Below, piece by piece: positions 19,701-28,626 of a stretch of DNA of 64,000 bases. The notes under the pieces were generated by a model. That model worked only from the letters and a program-made list of their open reading frames with translations, searched no databases and was not told the DNA's origin. Made by a program: the position numbers and the translations under genes. Numbering within the stretch: the stretch's first letter is position 1; every line of letters starts with the position of its first letter. The stretch spans positions 124,001 through 188,000 of the forward strand of contig JALNQF010000032.1 in assembly GCA_028456385.1 (NCBI GenBank). Reading direction: 5' to 3'. Source of the stretch: Ophiosphaerella korrae. Its lineage: Eukaryota; Ascomycota; Dothideomycetes; Pleosporales; Phaeosphaeriaceae.

Positions 19701-20708
19701 ATCATTGCAATAACTCATGGTCACAAAGATATAGTCAAGTTGCTGTTAGAGAAAGGGGTTGATCCGAACGCAAGACACAACAATGGAGATACGCCACTAA
19801 TAACAGCAACACGTTTAAGATATGAAGGCATAGTCAAGTTGCTGTTAGAGAAAGAAGTTAATCCGAACGCAAGAGACAGCAATGGAAATACGCTAATAAA
19901 AATAGCTACACGTTTAGGATGCACAAACATAGTCAAAATGCTGCTGGAGCAAGAAGTTGAACTAGACGCAAGAGACAATTTCGGAGATACACCACTGATC
20001 AACGCAATATTTTACGGTCGCAAAGACATATTCGAGTTGCTGTTAGAGAAAGAAGCTAATCCGAACGCAACGGACGAGCGTGGAGATACGCTACTATCGA
20101 TGGCAATACATTCGGGATATGAAGACATAGTCAAGTTGCTGCTGGAGAGGAAAGGAGTGGATGTCAACAAAACGAACCCTAAGGACGGATCCACAGCATT
20201 AGAAACTGCAATTCTAGGTCAAAATGAAAAAGTAGTGAAGATGCTGCTTGAGTGCGGCGCTACTGATCCGAACAAACGTAATCGAGTAGGAAATACTCCG
20301 TTGTTTTGTGCAATAAAGGATCAGTCCGTAAAAATCGTCCGATTACTATTAAGTGATGATCGAGTCGACGTCAATGCAGTAGACCCGGAGGGGCTGACAG
20401 CATTGTCGCACGCAGCGGCAAATGGTGATGTCGATATAGTACTCGAGCTGTTACAAACTGGCAAAGCTGATATCAACACAAAAGATGGGGAAGGGCGGAC
20501 ACCGTTAATATGGGCATCTATAATGGCAGAGATTGACGTAGCAGAGTTGCTGCTGACAAGCCCAACGATCGATATCTATGCCAGGGATAACCAGGGGCGT
20601 ACTGCATTGTCACATGTAAGAGCATGGGGAAGAGATAGATCAGCGACTCCGCCGTCCGCGGTGATGTCCTTGTCGCGACTTTTATTGTCACGGGGACTCT
20701 ACGAGTGA
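16768..20708 (+). CDS. HET-NACHT-ankyrin NLR (fungal nonself-recognition receptor)
   Basis: Exon 1 is 16768-17205 and exon 2 is 17262-20708. The intron 17206-17261 (GTTAGT...TTCTAG) recreates the HET hallmark RGWTLQ-ELLAP; the product is 1294 aa. Domains in order are as follows. HET spans residues ~1-245 (YGILSHTWG, YFWIDTCCIQK, RGWTLQELLAP, EEDKVYSLLGIF). NACHT spans ~300-600, with Walker A ADPGCGKS at 320-327 and Walker B VCLLDALDE around 419-427. A winged-helix-like linker follows (RTVDEAYDRML...LLHQTAKEFL). Ankyrin repeats run from ~770 to 1285, about 15 units. HET domains trigger regulated cell death, NACHT oligomerises on ligand binding, and ankyrin arrays sense the ligand. This is the architecture of heterokaryon-incompatibility and immune-type receptors. 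The ankyrin units at 19640-20160 are unusually alike at nucleotide level. It converges on a kinase gene 960 bp away. Confidence 0.93.
19640..20160 (+). repeat. High-identity 99-bp ankyrin repeat units inside the NLR gene
   Basis: Consecutive 33-codon units share near-identical blocks, for example AGTCAAGTTGCTGTTAGAGA at about 19732 and 19831, with close variants near 20128, and CCGAACGCAAGA at about 19762 and 19861. Residues in the helix-turn positions vary. This indicates recent internal duplication or gene conversion. Confidence 0.65.
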
Positions 20709-21668
20709 TCTCAGCGAGGCCTTCAACCATTCAATGCCTCGTCTGCATTCACATTGCCGCAAATACCCAAAGCTTCATTTATTCCTATGCCGCATTGGCA
20801 AAGGCTCTTCGCTTTCAATCCCTTTGTCTAGTACCAGGCACACCAAAACTATCTTGCGGTTTAGCGGTCGGACGATATCTGCTTCGCCGAGGCGCGTACG
20901 ATTGGGGTAAGTTTGACATGAATCAAACAACTCGTCCCAAGCTAATGCTAACTTCCAATAAGTACCTTCTCCCCACTGGCCCTTTGCGATGAGCCACGCC
21001 CAACATTGTCCCGATGGCCAAAGAATATGGGCAAGAGATTTGGAGAGTCATGTGGCATGAGGTGAGGATAGCATTTCAGAACGCAACAACTCGATTGTGT
21101 TAAAGGTGGACTTCTGTACGTGAGCTTGAGGCTCTTCGTGGTCTTGAGGTACCGTAGAATGCACCGGGGCGAGATTCCCGCAGACACTTTCTGTACATAG
21201 TTGAGACGCTGGCAAGAGAGAAGTATTCGGTGTTTTGCAGGGAGACGACGAACAAGGAGGCTGAATATTCCTGGGCGTTTTATTTGAAAGGTGCAAACAA
21301 TTAGGATAAAGAAATAAAGTTGATGTCAGCCAAATTCTTGGTGCCCGATGAAGTCGTCTTGGATTAGGTTTACGACGCCGTCCAATGCTATGGCTGCGCA
21401 ACACGAGCGGCTTCATAAACTCGGCCCAACCCCGTCAATGCGTTAAATAATGTACTGAAGGAGGAGACATGTTGAGCTGATTCGCACGACTTTGTAGGTC
21501 TCGATACTAATGAAGAAGGGCTGTAATTCAGGCCCCGGTGCCGGCTGAACCTCTTCGCGTCAATGGATACACAGTACTCTTTATTGCTGTCTAATGCAGG
21601 CACTGTATTGAATCCACTCAGCCAAGCCATGTAATTCAGCCTCCCTCGCCTTCTGCGTGGTATTCTTC
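20709..21668. other. Intergenic, 1.0 kb, between NLR and kinase (convergent)
   Basis: Several short open frames occur on both strands, but none has recognisable protein content. It may hold decayed coding sequence. Nothing is supported. Confidence 0.4.
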
Positions 21669-22787
21669 TCACACACCTTCAAACCACTTATGCGCCAACG
21701 CCTCGCGTGCAGTAATCCTCTTCTCCGGATCAAAATTCGTCATGGCGCAAATAAGATTTTTAAATTCTTCGTCGACGTCCTTCCAGAGGGAAAATGGTCT
21801 GCGCGGGTTGTCTTTGCCGAAACCATCTCGCATTACTTCGAAAATGGGAGCCCAGGGATTATCGTCGCCAAGGTGGGTTAGGAATGCGCTTAGGCTATCC
21901 GCATCTGCAAAGTAGGAGATTTGGCGTTCGATTACCACGGCCAAGGACTCTATGCTCTCGTCCAGCTCCTCTTCCCCAACGGCAAATATAACGCGTTTAT
22001 GCACCGCATAAATGCACTATATGATAAATAGTAAGCAGTAATCCCAAATTTTAGAAGTTTTTATGTGTAGAACTTACAACAAGGGCGAAAGAAAAAATGT
22101 CGGACGGCTTATTCACTGATCCTCCGGCGTGTGCCTCAGGACTCCTCCACATCCAGTTTCCTGCTTGTTTTCCAATCATATGTGATCCAGGAGGGATGTA
22201 TACGGCATCTTCAAGATCTGCAAGCTGGACTCGTTCAATACTTATCACATCTTGATGCCATTTCCAGTCGATTAGAATATTGTCCGCCTTAATATCTGTA
22301 TAAAGTAAGTCACTGTTTATTACTCTGCGTAAGGACGGACATTACCTGTATGGACGACATCCTGATCATGGAGTTCCACGATTCCACGGAGTGCATCTTT
22401 CAGGATCCATTTTATTGCTGTCAGAGGCAAATCCTTCTGAACGAGATGGAGGAGAGAATCGACCAAGTACTGGAAAACGAACATGGACTTTTCGGGGATA
22501 GTGTCTTTGACAAGGCGGATGTACTTAGCGCTACTGCGTAACCTATCATTTAAATCTTCCAGGTCCTTGAAATTAACCTCGTGGACATATTTTAGTATGA
22601 ACTCTTGGTTCTTGGCACTGAGGAAACAGTAAGCAAGTGAATCATATAACAAGGTGTGACTTAGGGTCACTTGCGTAGCGAAGTAAACCTGGCGTAAAGG
22701 AAGTTTTTCTTCCTGGAGCACTCGTTTGATAGTATAATGACAACCAGACTGGCCAATATACTCAGAGTCTACCGCGGTAGATGACAT
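21669..22787 (-). CDS. Fungal protein kinase-domain protein, small divergent type
   Basis: Exons are 22787-22675, 22617-22346, 22295-22078 and 22016-21669, giving 316 aa. Introns 22296-22345 and 22017-22077 are GT-AG. Intron 22618-22674 is only in phase as GC-AG (GCAAGT...CTCAG), restoring VYFAT-AKNQEFILKYV. The kinase core is present: ATP-site Lys in FILKYV, catalytic loop VVHTDIKADNILID (HTD replaces HRD), metal-binding motif DLE in place of DFG, and SPE (APE equivalent). A canonical Gly-rich loop is absent. The C-lobe ends with FDPEKRITAREALAHKWF, the subdomain XI Arg region. This matches a fungal-expanded group of short kinases often found near HET and NLR genes. Activity is plausible since the Lys, Asp, Asn and Asp residues are kept; the substrate is unknown. 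Confidence 0.8.
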
Positions 22788-23813
22788 TGTGCTTGTATTG
22801 CGATGAAGTGTGGTCCAGACGGTGGCTGGGGTTAGTAAAGCCGGTTTGCAGTTTATGGGTCGCGACGTAGTGAGATTTGAATACGCCCCACTTCTAGAAG
22901 GAAGCGGACGTAGCGATAGCGTTAGAGGTGGTAACCTTGGAGAAGGCTATGATGTCGAGTATCGAGGTCGCATTTCATCAACGGCGCGAAAGACTTAATA
23001 GATAGAAGATGTTTTTTGCTCCCTGAGTGCCAAGGTAAAGCGCTAATTTAGCTCCACGGGCGCTCGCAGCCTGCTTTCTTTCACCCTACTCACTTTCACC
23101 AACCGGACCATTTCTTGCGAATCAAAACTAGTTTGCCATGTCACTGCATTTTCCGTATTCAAGTCTTCGCATAGAATTGGGGTACAGCATTGAAGAGTCG
23201 AAGCTGTTGCCTATAGCATGAGAAGGTATAAAGAAAGCCGTTCAATGGTGTCCTTGGGGACAGAAACATTCATTTTGTGCCAATCGAAATTACCATCCAA
23301 AGCTCTGCTCTTACCCGGACCCCTAAGTCCAGCTCCTTGTAACAACGGCGGCGAAATACGTTTCCAGCCAGAGTATCCGAAATGTTCAGAAGGGCACAAA
23401 AACCATGGCGGTTGAGTTCGTTGACAAGACGACTGTTTGGACCCGTCCAACAGGTTTTCCTGCTCCTAGCGTCAAATCCAATTACAATGAGAAACGTGGT
23501 GCTAAGCGTTTTTCCAGAGGATACGAGGAACGATGCTCTAAACCCTTTCCAAGCAGCCCACGTGGATGAATAAGCTGCCTTGTTGCACATGATTTCCAGC
23601 ACCAATATATGATGTGAATCAAGCCGAGCATAGGAAATCGATTCAGATCGAGGGGTAAAATGCCTCAGCATGAGTCATGCGTGGGAGCTCCACGCACATT
23701 TTGCGGAAAGAGAGAACCCCACCACCATGCCATAGCAAGAAAGAAGTCTGTCCATCACGCCTCCCAGCAACAACCGACAGCAATTGCGGCGACTGGAGGC
23801 CGCCCAGCCCCCA
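22788..23813. other. Intergenic, 1.0 kb
   Basis: This holds promoter regions of the kinase (-) and ADE6 (+). Open frames around 23270-23670 (-) show no recognisable domain. Nothing firm is seen. Confidence 0.45.
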
Positions 23814-26800
23814 ATGGCGTCGACCAACGCGTACCTGATCCTGCCGGGGACCTTGGCCCATTCCGACTTCCGCCTGCAGCGCCTGGCCAGCGACATTGGC
23901 GCCACCGAGGTGCAGGCCCTGTGGGTGCACTTTGTCAACCCGGCCAGAGCGTTGAGCGTCGAGGAACTCGACACGCTGCAGCAGATTCTGCATTATGGCG
24001 AGGAGCCCAACACACACGACCGCCTTGTGCAGACTCTGCTTGACGCCCTGCATCGTCCGGACGAGCCGGTGGACGAGAGTGTCGCGCTTTTCTATGTCTG
24101 CCCCCGCGCCGGCACCATCTCGCCATGGAGCTCGCTCGCGACCATGATTGCGCGCACCTGCACGCTCGAGCACGCTGTCAGGCGCATCGAGCGCGGCATG
24201 GTTATTGCCGCCACCTTTGCCACGCCCCTTGCTGCCGGCCATATCCCCGGCCGCGACAGGCTGCACGATCGCATGACGCAGACCATCAGCCGCCATGCAC
24301 CCAACCTCGACCGCATCTTCGGCGAGGGCGAGCCGGCCCCGGCCGCCACCCTCTCCTTTGACGAGTACGACAGCGCCCAAGCCGCGCTGGAGCATGCGAA
24401 CCGCGAGCTGGGCCTCGCCATGGACAGGTCGGAGATTGAGTATCTCGTCGAGGCATACCAAAACGAGCTGAAGAGAGGGCCAGTCGACGTCGAGCTGTTC
24501 ATGTTCGCCCAGGTCAATTCGGAGCACTGCAGACACAAGCAGTTCAACGCCGACTTCACCATCGACGGCATCCCGAAGCCGTACTCGCTGTTTGGCATGA
24601 TTCGCAACACCCATCAAAAACACCCCCAGCACGTCGTCAGCGCATACAGCGACAACGCTGCCGTGCTACAGGGCGAGGAGGCCAGCTTCTGGGCCCCGAG
24701 CAGCATCACGGGCGAGTGGCATGGCACCAAGGAGACGGTCCACATGCTCTGCAAGGTCGAGACGCACAACCACCCGACCGCCGTCTCCCCATTCCCAGGC
24801 GCAGCCACCGGCTCTGGCGGCGAGATCAGAGACGAGGGCGCCGTCGGCCGTGGCTCCAAGCCCAAGGCTGGCCTGGCAGGCTTCACCGTCTCTGACCTGC
24901 TCATCGACGGCTTCGAACGACCATGGGAATTGCCGCACGTCGGCAAGCCTGCGCACATTGCCAGCAGTCTCGATATTATGCTCGAGGCACCCATTGGCAG
25001 CGCTCAGTTCAACAACGAATTTGGTCGCCCGTGTACCGTCGGCTACTTCCGCACTATGCTGATGCGTGTATTCACAAACGAGAGTGAGTCGGAGATCCGC
25101 GGATACCACAAGCCCATCATGCTGGCAGGCGGAGTGGGGACAGTCCGGCCGCAGCATGCCTTGAAGGATCCCGATATCGTTCCTGCTGGCTCGCATCTGC
25201 TCGTTATTGGCGGCCCTGCCATGCTCATCGGTCTTGGTGGCGGTGCTGCCTCGAGTGTCCAGTCTGGTGAAGGCAACGTTGATCTCGACTTTGCTAGCGT
25301 ACAGCGAGGCAACCCCGAGGTGCAAAGACGGGCCCAAGAAGTCATCGACACGTGTCGCTCCATGGGCGACAAGAACCCCATCTTATTCATACACGACGTA
25401 GGAGCTGGTGGTCTTTCAAATGCTCTTCCTGAGCTCGTCCATGATTCGGGTCTGGGAGCCATTTTTGAGTTGCGGGAGGTTGACAATACCGATCGAGGCA
25501 TGAGTCCGCTCCAGATCTGGTGCTGCGAGGCTCAAGAACGATATGTGCTCGCTGTTGGCCCCACAGAGCTTGATTTATTCAAGCGCATCTGCCGCCGTGA
25601 GCGTTGTGGATACTCAGTCGTCGGTGTAGCTACCGACGAGCAGCGTCTGATACTCAAGGATCGAAATTCAAAAGAGATACCGGAGCCGATCAACCTCCCA
25701 ATGTCGACCCTGTTCGGAAAGCCACCCAAGATGTCGCGCGTCGTGGAATCTCGGAAGCTCAGGCTACCTGCTTTCGATAGCAGTCTTTCGATGTATATCC
25801 CTGATACACCCAAAGACGGTCTGCTGGCGGAAGCTGTAGACCGTGTACTTACGTTGCCTTCCGTAGGATCCAAATCTTTCCTCATTACGATTGGGGACCG
25901 GACCGTTGGCGGCCTTACTGTGCGCGACCAGATGGTTGGCAAGTGGCAGGTACCGGTCGCAGATGTATCAGTTACCGCGACATCACTTCTCGCTGGCGTC
26001 AAGACCGGCGAGGCTATGGCCATGGGTGAAAAGCCTACACTCGCCTTGATCTCTCCCGCAGCGTCAGCCCGGATGGCAGTTGCCGAGTCTCTTATGAACA
26101 TTGCTGCGGCAAGTTTGTTCGACCGATTGTCGCGAGTACGGCTGTCAGCAAACTGGATGTCAGCTAGCAGCCACCCCGGGGAAGCCGCAGCGTTATACGA
26201 AGCCGTTGAAGCAATTGGCATGGATCTCTGCCCCAAGCTTGGTATTTCGATACCTGTTGGTAAAGACTCTATGAGCATGAAGATGAAGTGGTCGGATAAT
26301 GGCGAAGCAAAGGAGGTGACTGCGCCTATGTCACTGGTCATCACTGCCTTTGCCCCTGTCAATCGAATTGATCGGACATGGACTCCGGCTCTAGAACGAC
26401 TGGAGTTTGGTGAGACGGTTCTGATGTTTGTTGATCTTGCTGCGGGTAGGAAACATATGGGTGGCTCTGCTTTGGCGCAGACATTTGGTCAAGTTGGCGA
26501 CGAGGCACCGGATGTCTACGATGCAGACGTTATCAAGGACTACTTTGACGCTATCGAGCAACTCCATGAATCTGGAATTGTGCTTGCATATCATGATAGG
26601 TCAGATGGTGGGCTCTTCACTACACTTGTCGAGATGATGTTTGCTGGACGTTGTGGGCTGGAAATTATGCTCGATGGTGTTGCAAGCTCGAATAAGCCCA
26701 AGGATGTCCTCGAAGCGCTCTTCAATGAAGAACTTGGCGCTGTATTCCAGGTTAAGAAGAGCGATGAGATAGCCTTCAACCGCTGCTTTGCCACATGTGG

Positions 26801-27881
26801 TCCACCACCAGGGATGGTCCGAAAGATTGGCCGTGTTCCCCAAACCTCAAAGCAAGAGCTATCCATCGCTGTCGGCTCCAAAGTCGTCTACCGAAACACC
26901 CGCTCGAAGCTCCAACAACGCTGGGCAGAAACCTCGTACCGCATCCAAAAGCTCCGCGACAATCCCGCCTGCGCCGACTCCGAATTCGCCAGCATTCTCG
27001 ACGACGCCGATCCCGGCCTCTCCTACAACCTCACCTTCACCCCCAATGAAAACATTCTCCCCCTCAAAACAACCCTCACCTCCCCCTTCACCTCAAAACC
27101 CCGCGTCGCCATCCTCCGTGAAGAAGGCGTAAACGGCCACGCCGAAATGGCCTTCGCCTTCCACCAAGCTGGCTTCCTCGCCATCGACGTGCACATGACC
27201 GACATCCTCTCTGCCCGCGTCTCCCTCGCCTCCTTTACCGGCCTCGCCGCCTGCGGCGGCTTTTCCTACGGCGATGTCCTTGGCGCGGGCCAAGGCTGGT
27301 CCAAATCTGTCTTATTACACCCCCAGACGCGCAACGAGTTTCGGACGTTCTTTCAGCGCCCGGATACGTTTGCCCTAGGTGTCTGCAACGGCTGCCAGTT
27401 CCTGTCGAAACTCACACCGCTCATCCCCGGCACGGACCTCTGGCCTGAATTCCGCACCAACAAAAGCGAACAATACGAGGCCCGCGTCGCTATGGTCCAA
27501 GTCCTTAACCCCCCTGCCCCCGACCCTAGCGTCTTCCTACACGGCATGCACAACTCCCGCATCCCCATCGTCACCGCGCACGCAGAAGGCAAGGCGAAAT
27601 TTCCCCCTTCCTCCTCGCCCAAGGCGTTGTATGAGGCGGGTCTTGTCGCGCTTAGGTACACGGATAATTATGGCAACCAAACAGAACAGTATCCGGCAAA
27701 TCCAAATGGGTCAGCTGCCGGCGTAGCGGGTGTTCGGAGCGTTGACGGGAGAGTGCTCGCGCTTATGCCGCATCCTGAACGCATGGTGTTGGCCGGGACG
27801 GGGCGGTGGGTTGGCGGCGATGTCGAGGAGAAGGGGGTTTGGGGACGCATGTTTGCCAGTGCGAGGAGGTGGGTTGGGTAG
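23814..27881 (+). CDS. ADE6: Phosphoribosylformylglycinamidine synthase (FGAM synthase)
   Basis: Single exon, 1355 aa from the ATG at 23814; yeast Ade6 is 1358 aa. The frame is open upstream but has no earlier ATG. It catalyses the fourth step of purine synthesis: FGAR + Gln + ATP gives FGAM in the cytosol. The N-terminal PurS-like and linker parts contain SRHAPNLDRIFG and RSEIEYLVEAYQNEL. The two AIRS-like ATP-binding halves contain FMFAQVNSEHCRHKQFNADF, VETHNHPTAVSPFPGAATG and GKDSMSMKMKW. The C-terminal glutaminase holds the catalytic Cys in GVCNGCQFL (residue ~1192) and His/Glu in MPHPER. All key residues are present, so it should be functional. Part of the glutaminase domain (~26900-27320) has an unusually C-rich third position. 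Confidence 0.97.
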   Translation: MASTNAYLILPGTLAHSDFRLQRLASDIGATEVQALWVHFVNPARALSVEELDTLQQILHYGEEPNTHDRLVQTLLDALHRPDEPVDESVALFYVCPRAGTISPWSSLATMIARTCTLEHAVRRIERGMVIAATFATPLAAGHIPGRDRLHDRMTQTISRHAPNLDRIFGEGEPAPAATLSFDEYDSAQAALEHANRELGLAMDRSEIEYLVEAYQNELKRGPVDVELFMFAQVNSEHCRHKQFNADFTIDGIPKPYSLFGMIRNTHQKHPQHVVSAYSDNAAVLQGEEASFWAPSSITGEWHGTKETVHMLCKVETHNHPTAVSPFPGAATGSGGEIRDEGAVGRGSKPKAGLAGFTVSDLLIDGFERPWELPHVGKPAHIASSLDIMLEAPIGSAQFNNEFGRPCTVGYFRTMLMRVFTNESESEIRGYHKPIMLAGGVGTVRPQHALKDPDIVPAGSHLLVIGGPAMLIGLGGGAASSVQSGEGNVDLDFASVQRGNPEVQRRAQEVIDTCRSMGDKNPILFIHDVGAGGLSNALPELVHDSGLGAIFELREVDNTDRGMSPLQIWCCEAQERYVLAVGPTELDLFKRICRRERCGYSVVGVATDEQRLILKDRNSKEIPEPINLPMSTLFGKPPKMSRVVESRKLRLPAFDSSLSMYIPDTPKDGLLAEAVDRVLTLPSVGSKSFLITIGDRTVGGLTVRDQMVGKWQVPVADVSVTATSLLAGVKTGEAMAMGEKPTLALISPAASARMAVAESLMNIAAASLFDRLSRVRLSANWMSASSHPGEAAALYEAVEAIGMDLCPKLGISIPVGKDSMSMKMKWSDNGEAKEVTAPMSLVITAFAPVNRIDRTWTPALERLEFGETVLMFVDLAAGRKHMGGSALAQTFGQVGDEAPDVYDADVIKDYFDAIEQLHESGIVLAYHDRSDGGLFTTLVEMMFAGRCGLEIMLDGVASSNKPKDVLEALFNEELGAVFQVKKSDEIAFNRCFATCGPPPGMVRKIGRVPQTSKQELSIAVGSKVVYRNTRSKLQQRWAETSYRIQKLRDNPACADSEFASILDDADPGLSYNLTFTPNENILPLKTTLTSPFTSKPRVAILREEGVNGHAEMAFAFHQAGFLAIDVHMTDILSARVSLASFTGLAACGGFSYGDVLGAGQGWSKSVLLHPQTRNEFRTFFQRPDTFALGVCNGCQFLSKLTPLIPGTDLWPEFRTNKSEQYEARVAMVQVLNPPAPDPSVFLHGMHNSRIPIVTAHAEGKAKFPPSSSPKALYEAGLVALRYTDNYGNQTEQYPANPNGSAAGVAGVRSVDGRVLALMPHPERMVLAGTGRWVGGDVEEKGVWGRMFASARRWVG

Positions 27882-28498
27882 TTTATATGGATGTGTATGG
27901 GCGCACGTGGATTGGTCAGTGTTATTTGTAGTAGATGGACCACGCTTTTTTTTTTCTTTTTTTTTTGTATGTGAATGCGAGCTATTCGTTTATACACGGC
28001 GAGACTGAGGTGCGGGTGATGCCTGCCGACTAGCGCGAGCGTGTAGATGCTGCGTGGATTCATTGTGCGTCTGCGCACCGTTCTTTCCATCGCCATGTCG
28101 AGACTTGTATACAGCTACATCGTCGGATCACAAGGGCTTGTGGATACATCCTCTGTCTATGAGCAAGTATGTCGGCGTGCGATTAAGTGATCTTTAGGGG
28201 AGACACGAGACATTTGGAATCACATTAGGGGGTGGTGGGGGGGCCGCGGTGAAGAAGGGCGTTTTGGGAGCAGAGTTCCGGACGACGATTATTATTATAT
28301 TTCTTAGGAGCGGAAATCATCGTCCCTCTATCTAAGTAGAGAATTGCAGACTTTGCCCCGTACTACGCCGGGACTAAGTTGCCTCCGCGCCGCGCCGCAC
28401 CGCGCTGCGGCACCTCCACGCCGTCATCTTCAGGCGTCCCTGAACGGCCACGCCTTTACCCACTGCGCCCTCTCCTCCCGCACTCGCAGACTCGCGGT
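27882..28498. other. Intergenic, 0.6 kb
   Basis: A poly-T run (about 27949-27967) lies in the ADE6 3' flank. There is a G-run near 28227-28240 and a GC-rich stretch around 28380-28500. No gene is seen. Confidence 0.5.
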
Positions 28499-28576
28499 CT
28501 AGAAAGCCTTCTCGAACTTGTTCCAACTTGTCGCACATTTCGCCAAACGCCTTTGGCGCGACTGCTCCGTTCCAGC

Positions 28577-28626
<50 letters not shown>

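Noticed and set aside
21388..21672. 95-codon minus-strand frame overlapping the 3' end of the kinase gene
   Set aside because: Overlaps a well-supported exon, lacks a good start and has no recognisable content.
23211..23671. Minus-strand open frame upstream of ADE6
   Set aside because: No domain, no plausible start with splice signals; it falls in the promoter region.
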